Shown one piece after another: positions 53,730 through 64,000 of a stretch of DNA of 64,000 nucleotides. This DNA comes from Mixophyes australis. Taxonomy: Eukaryota; Chordata; Amphibia; Anura; Limnodynastidae. Under the pieces are notes generated by a model. That model searched no databases. It had not been told where the DNA came from and was given only the letters and a program-made list of their open reading frames with translations. Made by a program: the position numbers and the translations under genes. The stretch covers positions 33,448,335 through 33,512,334 of the forward strand of contig JAVHZZ010000003.1 in assembly GCA_036250195.1 (NCBI GenBank), in the 5' to 3' direction. How positions within the stretch are numbered: position 1 is the stretch's first letter; every line of letters begins with the position of its first letter.

Positions 53730-54384
53730 TGCATGTTACAGGAAAGCATCTCTTTCTTTGATTAAATGTATTGTCTTGATTTACAACGAACGTGCGGCCC
53801 TTTTGAAGGCCCGAGGTTGTCCATCACGGACACAGAGCTTCCACGGTACTTAAAAGGGGTTTAATAAAATATTTTATTAGATAATATCGACATTTATCAC
53901 AATTTTCTCACAGGTTAATCTAATTACACAGTAATAGTCTAATAAGAATTATAAACGTTTAAAAGAGCAGACGCACGGTACCTCCTTGCCTTTGTATTTC
54001 AAATGTGGTCTAAGAAGAATATAAAACATTATAGCGCCACATAATAAAATAAATGTATTCTCTAAGCAGTTGGGCCCGTTAAATCTCCTGCGATAAAGCC
54101 GATTTTCTAAAGCTGCTAGAAAATAAACTATCGCCGCAGCGTACTAAGGAAATATCGCCGGACAGCCGTGTTTTACGCAATGCTGGGATGTACGCATGGG
54201 TGACAAATATAGCCGGCGTACACAGGAGCAGCGGTACTGTGAGCCTTGACTTCTGGCTTCAGTTTCATCTGTTCTAAAACAAATGATATATAAAAAAAAT
54301 AATGTTAGTAATATATATATATATATTTTTTTTTTTAAATAATGAAAAAATGTTTTCTTTAAATAACAAACCATGTTTTCATTG
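53730..54384. other. Unassigned sequence
   Basis: No supported feature; short AT and T runs around 54310-54340. Confidence 0.4.
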
Positions 54385-55270
54385 AATTTATCCTGCTACC
54401 GACATCCTTAGCTGTGTAGAGGGATTCAGGGATGTAAAAGGCGGTTCAGGAATTTTATAAGCTTGGCTGAAGAGCTGCGTTTTTCAGGGAATGTTTGAAG
54501 GCTAGAGAAAAGTCTGTAACCAGGAATGGAAGCAGGTAATGAGTGTGCATGAGAGTCGCAGATCTTAGGCAGAGAAGAGATATTGTGAGACCAGGGAAGA
54601 GATGTACGTTGATGCCGTTTTGTTAATGGCTGTGAGTGATGGTAGAAGTATTTTAGATTGTATTCGAAAAAGTACAGGCAGCCAATGTAGGGACTGAGAG
54701 CAGAGCAGCAAAATTATTCTAGCTGCTGTATTCTAAATAGAATGTAGGGGTGACAGTCTGGATAGGGGAAGACCAGTAAGGAGGGAATTGCAATAGTCAA
54801 TGCGGGAGATGATGAGTGCATGAACTAATAGTTTTGCAGTGTCTTGTGTGAGTTAGGTGAGTAATCTGGAAAGGTTTCTTAGATGTATGTAACTGTCCTT
54901 TGTTCCCCACATTCAATCTGGGTGTTGGCTGATGGAAAAATGATAAACTTATTTTTGGAAAGATTGAGTTTGAGTTAGCGAGAGGATATCACAGAGAAGA
55001 CATTCAGTACGCTGGGCCAACACTGATGGTGAAAGATTTGGAGAGCATAGATGAACTTGTGTCTCTTTCGCATAGAGGGGATACTAAAAACCCAAATGAG
55101 CTTATTGGTGTTCCCAGAGAAGTAGTATAGATAGAGAGGAGGTGGAGAAATCAACACTGAAAGAGTGTTTCATAAGTAGTACACAGACTTGGCTCCAGGA
55201 GGACCACATGTCGCAGCCTCCAGAGGAGTCTTCTGCCCAACAAACTAGCAAAATGCCCCATAAAAAAAAA
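54385..55270 (-). pseudogene. L2-like LINE RT fragment
   Basis: On the minus strand the RT region reads in broken frames: LVHALIISRIDYCNSLLTGLP, then LSPLHSI and LHWLPVLFRIQSKILLP, with the C-terminal part further down. Several stops. It is longer at the 5' side than the other copies (upstream RT to about 55270). Confidence 0.82.
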
Positions 55271-55974
55271 AAAGGGGAAGCCAAGGGTCAGCCCCAGGCA
55301 GTAGTAAAGCCTAGAAGTCAGGGCAGGCAGCTAGCGCAGCAGAGGGCAGGATCCAGGAATGTTATGGACGTTTGCACAGAGAGGTAACCAGTTGTACAGG
55401 GAAGGCTACTGTGAGACTCCGGGATCTAACTAGTCAGGGAACTTCCTTGATTGGCCACATTGCAAACACAGGTGCGAACAACAAGTAATTAGATTCCACA
55501 GGACTCCGAACAGGTACAAAGCAGAGAACTGGAGAACGGGTGGCTGGTCTGTAAGATCGCTGGTGATGGGTGGAGACCATACTTCAAATCTAGAGAGACA
55601 AGTAACAAAAATATTGTCAAATACACAGGACTGAGAATTAAGGACAACCAGATAAAAGCAGATATTCGCTACGTGTTGGCCTAGATCCTTTGTCTTCAAA
55701 ACTGACGAAAACACGGAGTGGCAGTAATTGGTCGACCTGAAACACTCTGTGCTGCCGATGACATTCGAATGTCCGAAACGGCTACAGGCTGTCCTGGTCC
55801 CACCAACTACACCTCATGTTCTCATTTGTTAAGGATAAATACAAAGGGCTCTAGTCCAAAGCAAAACACAGGGATATCATGTAGTGGTGCTACTGCCAGG
55901 AAATTTAGTGAAAATATGGATTTTGATTAAAACAAAACAATAAAGCCTCCTAAAAGTCCCAGGTCGTCCAGAAT
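55271..55974. other. Unassigned sequence
   Basis: No supported feature; short frames only. Confidence 0.4.
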
Positions 55975-56462
55975 CCCTTATTAGCTCCCTCGCCTGAGGC
56001 TGTACAAAATGCAGCAGCCAGGCCGTTACTGGCCAGCCCCGGTCCTGCCACATAACGCCTGTTCTCTATTCCCTTAGATGGCGAATCTCTTGCAAGATTG
56101 GATTATTGACAATTCGATTAGTTCAATCTGCAGATGAGTGACTGCTAGTTGTTCTTCCAATCTCCCTTACTTCAAATCTGTTTTTGCAGCTCCTACTCTC
56201 AATAACTTGATGCCTCGTACAGTCCGTGGAGCCTCCTCACTAGAACTATTCAATAACAGACTAGAAACGTACCCGTTTACTCACGCGTTTCACCAATGCC
56301 TCTATTTTCTAAAAGTAAAACAAATGCTTTCTTGCCCTCTTTTTCTTTTGTACTTTATGAATCCTTTATACCTTTTCTATTATGTGTCTATTCATTTTCA
56401 AATGTAAAGAGCTTTGAGCTCTATTGGGAGAAAAGAGCTATATGAAAATATTATTATTTTAT
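55975..56462 (+). pseudogene. L2-like LINE 3' fragment
   Basis: Starts within RT (QNAAARP-like coding around 55990). SSLELFNNRLETYPFTHAF at about 56230-56290 is the protein C-terminus. It ends AAAGAGCTTTGAGCTCTATT, GGGAGAAAAGAGCTATATGA, then ATTATTATT, a typical L2 tail. Confidence 0.82.
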
Positions 56463-56660
56463 TATTATCATCATCCAATTTCTAGTTGATTCAAAAATAA
56501 TGTTGCAACTTCTCCCAGTTCCAAGATGACCTAGTTAGGTATTCTATATAAACCCTATTCTCCATTATGCCTTACAAGATCGTTTGAATTTTCCTAGATG
56601 GATCTACTCAATTCAATAACTGAAAAGGGCTCTTACACCTTCATGCAACTTTAACGACAG

Positions 56661-56777
56661 GGGGTAAATGTATGAAATTCCGGGTTTTCTCAAATTGCTG
56701 ATGTTCTGTGTTTTTATTTAAAGGGGAAATTGACTTAAATTAAAGGCAAAACCTGCCGGGCTTTATACATTTACACC
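56661..56777. mobile_element. Short MITE-like inverted repeat
   Basis: GGGGTAAATGTATGAA...CCGGGTTTT at the left and AAAACCTGCCGGGCTTTATA-CATTTACACC at the right are imperfect inverted repeats of about 28 bases. No clear target duplication. Confidence 0.55.
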
Positions 56778-58258
56778 ACAGATCTCATATTTCCATGGGG
56801 TACCAGAGGTATATCTAGGGGTGAACATGTAGTCGGATGACTGGGAGCAGGTCATTTTTATCAAAGTCCCGCCCACAGGCCTACGAAGTGGGCGGAGACA
56901 TGTCATAATGATGCATTACTGTGTCATCAAGATCCGCCCATCTCTTCATGTCTTTTCACACCTTCTTTGGGAAGGGGAAGGCACAGACAAGGCAAAAATC
57001 CCTATTTATACTGCAGCCTGGGCTATCTATAGGCCTCCTGATGCAGCCAATACGTCTAGGAACGACAGCGCTGTGAAACAGAGGCGTGTGTGTGACCTGG
57101 ACGTGCTCAGACTACTCTTCATACAATATTTACAGAACCGACTTTACCAGATATATCACCAGGCTGACAAAAATTTTGTAATGCTCACATTTTTATAGGT
57201 TTTATTCTCTTTGTTTAAATCGAACACGACAGGGTCCGTCCGGCTGCTGGGTTCCCACTAAGTGTAGATTGCTCTGCAAAACATTAGAGACACAAACATC
57301 GCTGTATATTCAGAGGCCATAACATTGCACAACAAAATGCTGCTTGACTGAAAAAATTGGTACCTACGCATAGTACACAATGCCTCAGTGATGTCACTAG
57401 GCTGCCTTCTTATGAATATTGGCCCCACCCACAAAATGGCTGCCCCCACTGTGTAATAGACGTGGGCATACTGCTGATCAAGAAGTGTCTTGACTTTTAT
57501 TTTTTTAGAATGTATCCCCTAATTCACCTGCACCACCCTGACTGTAAAATCCCCATTTTGCTCACAAAACCAACTCTTTAGTCTCACAGACAAAGAGACT
57601 TGTGACACACAACAAGCATAGCATCGCAACTTTACCAAACATCATTATAGTAGACTGTAATACATTCGATGCACATAATTAGTACGTTCTAATCCCTTTA
57701 TTACTTCTCCGTTGTTCATTCTGTGAGCAGCAGATTGTGTTTTGTACAAAGTCTACAAGAGGAATTAAGAAAGTTTCATGAGCCGAATGTAAATCAGATG
57801 AATCCATCATTCATATCTGACCCCTCCAGACGGAGACCGTTAATCTGCCAGTTCAAAGTTGCCAAAAGATGTTTTTTGGCTTCTCTCAGAAACCATCAGA
57901 TGTGCCGACATTCTCTTCACATCTGTTTTTCAAAAAGGACACGAGTCAACGCCAGGGAATCTGTGCGATGCGGGAAGCGCGTGTCGTTGTCTGTTCAGCA
58001 ATGAACAATCTGTTATTGCTTGTTGTTACTGTTGTATTGACGTTATAGTTATCTATCAGGGATTTTCTCATTATCTTTTGGGATATATTGTACAAAACAT
58101 TATGTGACAGCTTGAAAGGCACGAAAAAGAGCTCAATTTATAATGGAATAAATATGTTGCCGGAGATTTCCTAGCTAATTTAGGGTGCTCAATATTGACA
58201 GCTGTATATTAGTATTTTAAGGTGTATAAAGTGTTTTGTGCTCTTACTTTGCTTTTCT
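56778..58258. other. Unassigned sequence
   Basis: A CACAAAATGGCTGCCCCCAC word at 57430 recurs as CAAAATGGCTGCCTCCAC at about 60750, pointing to another low-copy repeat. No gene is supported. Confidence 0.4.
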
Positions 58259-58261
58259 TAT

Positions 58262-58562
58262 GTTCCCCATACTTGCCAACTTTTCCTCATTGGCTTCAAG
58301 GAGATCGCAGGGGAGGCGGGCATGCAGGGGCGGGGCTTGATGAATCGCATCATTTTGGCACCGCCCCCTAAACAATTGTCACCATTTTGGCCAATTACAG
58401 CAGGGGCGGAGCTAAGATGACACAATATTTGCGTCATCAATCCCCGCCCCACGCCACTTATCTATCGCGGGAGCGAGAACCGGGAGGTGGCCCTGCTCTC
58501 CCGGGAGGTCTCCCAGATATTCGGGAGTCTCCCTGACATTCCAGGAGAGTAGGCAACTATGC
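58262..58562 (-). mobile_element. MITE of the TGCCTACTCTCCCGG family (about 300 bp)
   Basis: The left end CATACTTGCCAACTTTTCCTC is the degraded inverse of the right end GGAGAGTAGGCAACTATG. The interior has GGGGCGGGGCTTGATGA, CACCGCCCCCTAA and TTTTGGCCAATTACAGC, and CTCCCGGGAGG hairpins near the right end. Related to 33689-33915. Confidence 0.7.
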
Positions 58563-58784
58563 GTTAAAGAAAAGCAGCTAATGAATCTCTAGAGACTGAA
58601 GTGTCTTTTACATTTCTGTCTTCCTTACTGAAGTCATGTTGTCTTACCTGTCAGTCTTTGATTAAATCTTGGTCTCCATGAAAATGGCCAACTCCATAGG
58701 CATGAATACATGGACATAGGACACAATTTCTGAACTGTGTCATCATCCCACAGATGGCGAAGCCAACCACATCTTGTACTGGCT

Positions 58785-58882
58785 CAGCATCAGGGAGAAG
58801 GCCAGACTCTTCAGGGAGTGAGGGAGATCACCCCTAGTTCAGGGAGTCTCCCTGACATTCAGAGAGAGTTGGCAAATATGAT
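58785..58882 (-). mobile_element. Solo end of the same MITE family
   Basis: GGGAGTCTCCCTGACATTCAG and GAGAGAGTTGGCAAATATG match the end of the element at 58262-58562. Confidence 0.55.
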
Positions 58883-60018
58883 GTTCCCTGAGTAAACAGG
58901 TTCTTGCCATTTCCTGTCACATGACTCATCCTGTAAGTGTTCCATGATGGAATGTCCAGTTTGTAATAAGAGTATGCACAGAACTGCAATTCATTTACGC
59001 TTTTGTGAGTGGGTTCAGATTAGAATAACATTCATGGTGGAAAGTAAAATGTCATTTGAATATATGACCTCCCTCTTCATTATTGTCAAGTTTTCCTTTT
59101 TCCTTCTAAAAGCCTCATTAGATCATGAGTGCAAATGGGATTTTATTTTATGCGTCACATTTGTGTACTCAAATGTTTTTAGTACAAAGGTATTTTGGGT
59201 AAAAAAAAAAGAAGCACTTATCTGCATCAAATATGCCTGGAAGGTGCAAAGGGCATCATACTAAAAGCATAGACTGAAGTACCCGTATAAAGCATTATAT
59301 GGGAGGAAAGAAGTAGTGTAGACAAAAACCCTTCCAGTATTCCTTCCATGCCTGGAAGCTCATTTAAACATCTTATCCTCCAACACAAAATCTTAATTTT
59401 ACATAGACGGTGCATAAGTACCTCAAGCTCACATTTAGTCAAGAATTCCCCAATATGCCCAGCTAATCCCATCTGCTGCACCCCTTGCAGTTATTGACAT
59501 CTTGATGCGCTCGTTGTGGTCCAAAGATCTGCGACCCGTTTTTGCAGGCTCGATAGCAAAGAAAACGTGGATCACAATCAGTAATCAGGAGATTGGTCAA
59601 ACAAGCCGGGGTCTGTAACAAAGGAAAGGACCACTGGAAACCAGAACGTTGGAGCAAGGATGGAGCCTAATACTCTAGCACTGAGAAGTGCTCAGAGTGC
59701 TCTTTAAAGATAGGAACTTTTTGAATTTGGCGCTTGATGATGTCAGCGGTCACCTGACTCAGGGAAGGGGACAAAGGAATGAAATAGATGTGAGCCCACT
59801 TCTATACATCGAAGCGGGGTGCAGCGCAGCTGCTCGGGTAGGTGACACGCAGTTGCGATGTGAAAAAAAAAAGGTTTTGTGTTCAGACAGCTTTCTGGCA
59901 CAAAGTTCTAAGCAATATGTGTGGTAAATCTAACATTGCCCCACGTTAATAAAAAACCATCCCTACAGTGCAGTGTGGCTGATATTTAACAGTATGAACT
60001 GACCATCTTGTTAAATAA
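58883..60018. other. Unassigned sequence
   Basis: No supported feature. The frame at 58944-59264 has no recognisable domain. Confidence 0.4.
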
Positions 60019-60545
60019 CAAGGAAGAATCGTTGATGCAAAATACAGAGAAACCAGAAGCTTGGGTGAACGTTCATCTTCCAGCAGGACGATGACCCCAA
60101 AGCACAAGGCCAAACTAACACTGGGACTAGCGCACAAACCACAAGGTGAATGTCCTATAATGGCCCAGCCAAAGATTGATCTCAATCCAATTGAGACTCT
60201 ACAGTGCTATTTGAGGTGTACACCTGACTAAACTGAACAACCTGGAAGGATAGGACCTAAATAGCTCCCGAACAGCGTGCGTATTTACCACAAAAGACGG
60301 AAAGCTTTTACTGCTGCAAAACGGAGCCTCTGCAAAATATATAAGTAGGGAGTTGAATACTTATACAAATGCTCTTAGTTATTTTTTTTTCTTAGCATTA
60401 AAACAAAGATTAAAAAAAGATCTAATTTTACGTTTCATTGCCTTGAAATAAAAATACCAGAGAACAAACTTTCAGTGTGGGATTTGTTATTCAGTAAAGA
60501 AAAAATGATCAAAGGTGTAAATACTTTTGCAAGGCACTGTATATA
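60019..60545 (+). pseudogene. Tc1/mariner remnant, 3' end
   Basis: CAGCAGGACGATGACCCCAA is the DNA word behind the second catalytic aspartate motif. TGATCTCAATCCAATTGAGA corresponds to the third catalytic segment. Frames are broken throughout. The end GTAAATACTTTTGCAAGGCA then CTGTA matches Tc1-type terminal repeats. A different subfamily from the fragment at 10985-11640. Confidence 0.8.
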
Positions 60546-61890
60546 AAACTGTTGGACAGAATTTATCGCTACAATAAGCAGTGATTAAAAAAAAAAAATT
60601 AACATCAACGACATTGGCTGTGGGATTTGACGTGTTGTCACATTGGAGTCTTACATATGTACAGAGTAAGATTACGAGGAGGTCAGGGCTAAATGCATGG
60701 CTCAGTAATGTCATAGTTTTCTAGTGAATGGATAGGGTGCACTTTCAAAATGGCTGCCTCCACTGTGTGTTGTTCAGTTAAAGGTACTTAGATATTGCCC
60801 AGTGCAGTGTGGCTGAGAGACTCTTGTGCTTGGTATCTATTCTCTACAGAGGAATTGGGAGCATTTCTGTCCCCTCATTTAGGAAAGAATCTAAGGAACG
60901 TGGGAAGGGAGCTTCATGTCCCTGAGACGGTTACGGATGAATTTCCAATTGTGAAGCCAGTGACAATCTTACAATTGCCTTTTTGATGCAGCTATTTGTG
61001 TGTAATTAGTAAAACAAACTAAACCCTTCTTACAAAAAGGGACTGTGTTTATTTAAATATGCATTTTACGCTTCAAATGTACTGATAAAAATTCTGCCGT
61101 AAAAAAAAAGCGTACTTGTGTGTGTTAAGCCACAAGTATATCAATGTAAGCGTCATCTGCGTTTCGGAGTATGCTCATTGCTATTTCATACAAGATGCAA
61201 GAAAAGGGACTTGTGTCCGAATCTGAATCAGACCCAAAATGTATTTAAATGCAAACATTCCAACATCCGTCTTTTATCACTTTATAAATCCTGAGGGAAT
61301 CTTCTTTCCTGCAGTAGTCCAAATGCAAATGGTAAATTAATAATCAGAATAGTTTGCAGACATACAGCCAAGCAGAAGCGACAAGATAGTGCTTCTGGTA
61401 TCATCACTATCAGCTTTACACCGGGCTTCTGGTACTCGCAAAAAATGAGGCACGCAGGACATTTTTATTTGGGCAAATGCATTTTATTTCCCCACAAGGC
61501 CGGTGTTTGAGGTGGGTAAATCAGGCAATTGCAAGAGACTTCAAGTGACGAGGAGCACCCGGCTGGATGAAGGAGTCAGTGAGGAAGTGGGGGGTGTAAG
61601 CCACTGCGTATGTTAAATAATCGGCTAAGTTTTAGGGAGGAGAGTCAATTCCAAGCAACGAGCTGCCGGACATCCTGGTGTTGTTCGGCTGCGCTAATTT
61701 TACTATGGTACCTGAACAGCATGGATTTTGCTGCACACCTTTATGGGGTAGCCGTGGAGCGCCCTCACAATCGTTCCTGAGGCATATTATGTGGAACTGA
61801 ATTTTCCATTAGACCTGACAACTATTAGGGTTTGGAATATTAAACTTGGAACCAGTTGTGGCTCGAAATATTATATTTAGCATTGGATAT
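60546..61890. other. Unassigned sequence
   Basis: No supported feature. Confidence 0.4.
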
Positions 61891-61894
61891 GGGT

Positions 61895-63175
61895 CAACGT
61901 TCCATGCTTGAAAGCAGATACGGCTCAGTGCATCATGCTTGGAAGCAGATACGGCTCAGTGTGTCATGCATGGAAGCAGATACGGCTCAGTGTATCATGC
62001 TTGGAAGCCGATACGCCTCAGTGTGTCGTGCTTGGAAGCCGATACGGCTCAGTGCATCGTGCTTGGAAGCAGATATGGCTCAGTGCGTCATGCTTGGAAG
62101 CAGAGACGGCTCAGTGTGTCATGCTTGGAAGCAGATACGGCTCAGTGCGTCATGCTTGGAAGCAGATACGGCTCAGTGCATCATGCTTGGAAGCAGATAC
62201 GGCTCAGTGCATCATGCTTGGAAGCCGAAACGGCTCAGTGTATCATGCTTGGAAGCCGACACGGCTCAGTGCATCATGCTTGGAAGCCGATACGGCTCAG
62301 TGTATCATGCTTGGAAGCCGACACGGCTCAGTGTATCATGCTTGAAAGCGAATACGGCTCAATGTATCATGCTTGGAAGCAGATACGGCTCAGTGTATCA
62401 TGCTTGAAAGCGAATACGGCTCAATGTATCATGCTTGGAAGCCGACACGGCTCAGTGTATCATGCTTGAAAGCGAATACGGCTCAGTGTATCATGCTTGG
62501 AAGCCGACACGGCTCAGTGCATCATGCTTGGAAGCCGACACGGCTCAGTGTATCATGCTTGGAAGCCGACACGGCTCAGTGTATCATGCTTGGAAGCCGA
62601 CACGGCTCAGTGCATCATGCTTGGAAGCCGATACGGCTCAGTGCATCATGCTTGGAAGCCGACACGGCTCAGTGTATCATGCTTGAAAGCGAATACGGCT
62701 CAATGTTTCATGCTTGGAAGCAGATACGGCTCAGTGTATCATGCTTGAAAGCGAATACGGCTCAATGTATCATGCTTGGAAGCAGATACGGCTCAGTGTA
62801 TCATGCTTGAAAGCGAATACGGCTCAATGTATCATGCTTGGAAGCCGACACGGCTCAGTGTATCATGCTTGAAAGCGAATACGACTCAGTGTATCATGCT
62901 TGGAAGCGAATACGGCTCATTGCATCATGCTTGGAAGCCGTCACGGCTCAGTGTATCATGCTTGGAAGCAAATAAGGCTCAGTGGATCATGCTTGGAAGC
63001 GGACACGGCTCAGTGCATCATGCTTGGAAGCCGACACGGCTCAGTGCATCATGCTTGGAAGCAGACACGGCTCAGTGTATCATGCTTGGAAGCAGACACG
63101 GCTCAGTGTATCATGCTTGGAAGCAGACACGGCTCAGTATTTTATACTTGGAAACAGACACGGCTCAATGATGTT
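61895..63175 (+). repeat. 31-bp minisatellite, about 41 copies
   Basis: The unit is GGAAGCAGATACGGCTCAGT plus GTATCATGCTT, with variants at GCAGATA/GCCGACA/GCGAATA and GTATCAT/GCATCAT. The period of 31 is not divisible by 3, so three units (93 bp) are needed to return to frame. All three forward frames stay open and give overlapping repetitive frames. No start context or domain supports translation. Confidence 0.95.
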
Positions 63176-63558
63176 TTAGCCCTGCCCTGCTGTAAAGAAG
63201 ACCAGGGCCCCACTATGATGTGACCATGCCTCAGTCTCTATTCCAAAAATTGGAATGTTGATAGTTGTGCTTCACAGTCCATCCTGAAACCACTGTAGTA
63301 CAATCCCCTTCATTCATGTGAACTTTTCCCATTCTTTCTCCTAAAATACTGCTTGTTAGTCTCCTTAATTTATTACATTATTTAAGAGTGGGGAGAAAAA
63401 AATGCTCAGAATACCTTTATTCCAAAAGCCCCTGCTATACCCTTTAAATCTCATTTATATAATCACTTCCCACAACACAAAAACATATTTTTGCATGTGT
63501 GCCAAGGCAAAATGTTGTACCCACTACAGACTCTACCACCTTGGCCCATAGATCTATG
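63176..63558. other. Unassigned sequence
   Basis: No supported feature. Confidence 0.4.
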
Positions 63559-63559
63559 T

Positions 63560-64000
63560 ATGAAAATACTGCTGCAAGACTGATCTTCCTCTCTCACCGC
63601 TCCACATCTGCTGTAACACTTTGCAAATCCTTACACTGACTCCCGGTGTCCTCCAGAATCAAATTCAAATTACTCACCCTTACCTACAAAGCCCTCAACA
63701 CCACCCCTGCATACATCTCAAATGTAATATCTCTCATACTCTCCCTCCCGCCCTCTTAGACCTACCTCTGATCTGCACCTTGTCTAGTCTCTGGTAACCA
63801 CCTCTCACTCCCGCCTACAAGACTTCTCCCGTGCTGCTCCTCACTTATGGAATTCCCTACCACGCCCAATCAAAACCCATCTCTTTATTAGAGCTGACCT
63901 TCTCCCCGATAATTCTATTTACATAAATGCTCCCTCACAGCTGTTTCAATCTCCACTCTGAACCACACTCGCTCCTCTTGTTTCAGCTGTGCCCTCCTCC
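63560..64000 (+). pseudogene. L2-like LINE 3' region, runs off the window
   Basis: CTGCAAGACTGATCTTCCTC begins the readable RT C-terminal region. ACTCACCCTTACCTACAAAG, GCCCTCTTAGACCTACCTC and TTATGGAATTCCCTACCAC follow, with stops and shifts in all frames. Nearly the same sequence lies on the minus strand at 49145-50950. Confidence 0.85.

Noticed and set aside
61856..63223. Several overlapping forward frames with 31-residue repeats
   Set aside because: All are readings of the 31-bp minisatellite in the three frames.

Overview
The window looks like intergenic DNA from a large vertebrate genome, most likely an anuran amphibian. The evidence is the mix of repeats: three hAT transposons of one design, Tc1 remnants, a gamma/epsilon-like endogenous retrovirus (ERV), L2/CR1-type and L1-type LINEs, Ty3/gypsy solo LTRs, TTA-flanked MITEs, a tRNA-derived SINE and many minisatellites. 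The species is an inference; no host protein-coding exon could be recognised.

Layout. 0.4-9.5 kb: SINE copies, one of them split by an apparently intact hAT transposon (1466-6721) with a 997-codon transposase (2841-5834), then two hairpin MITEs and a 45-bp minisatellite. 11-12 kb: a Tc1/mariner transposase fragment with an internal duplication. 12.0-22.8 kb: one minisatellite field (34-bp units passing into about 40-bp units) split by an ERV (12678-19501) and by a non-autonomous hAT (20250-21342). 23.0-23.3 kb: a GC-richer patch that could be a promoter and first exon on the minus strand. 23.57-27.57 kb: a 40-bp satellite with a second, internally deleted hAT (25635-27570) at its edge. 28-34.8 kb: two TTA-flanked MITEs, a solo LTR (29693-30403), a G-rich minisatellite and an L2-like LINE tail.

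36.8-42.4 kb: a 5S rRNA-derived sequence and a third hAT element in reverse orientation (37290-42406) whose transposase gene has lost its centre. 42.7-43.5 kb: a 5'-truncated CR1-type LINE. 44-46.5 kb: a hammerhead-like fragment, a MITE and a C-rich minisatellite related to the one at 32 kb. 49.1-50.95 kb: a three-layer nest of L2-like LINE, L1-like LINE and gypsy solo LTR, each insertion bounded by exact target duplications. 54.4-56.5 kb: more L2-like LINE sequence. 60 kb: a Tc1 remnant. 61.9-63.2 kb: a 31-bp minisatellite open in all three forward frames. 63.56 kb to the end: another L2-like LINE.

The strongest biology is the hAT group. All three elements have exact 8-bp target duplications, 5' subterminal palindromes and a compact promoter-like module (TCTCGCGA motif followed by TATAAAT-type box). 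Each is filled with its own tandem arrays. The first has a full-length transposase directly downstream of ten 100-bp repeats, each carrying a splice-acceptor-like motif. The ERV keeps gag, pro, pol and env remnants but has a truncated 5' LTR, a deletion in reverse transcriptase and several stops, so it is not functional as it stands.
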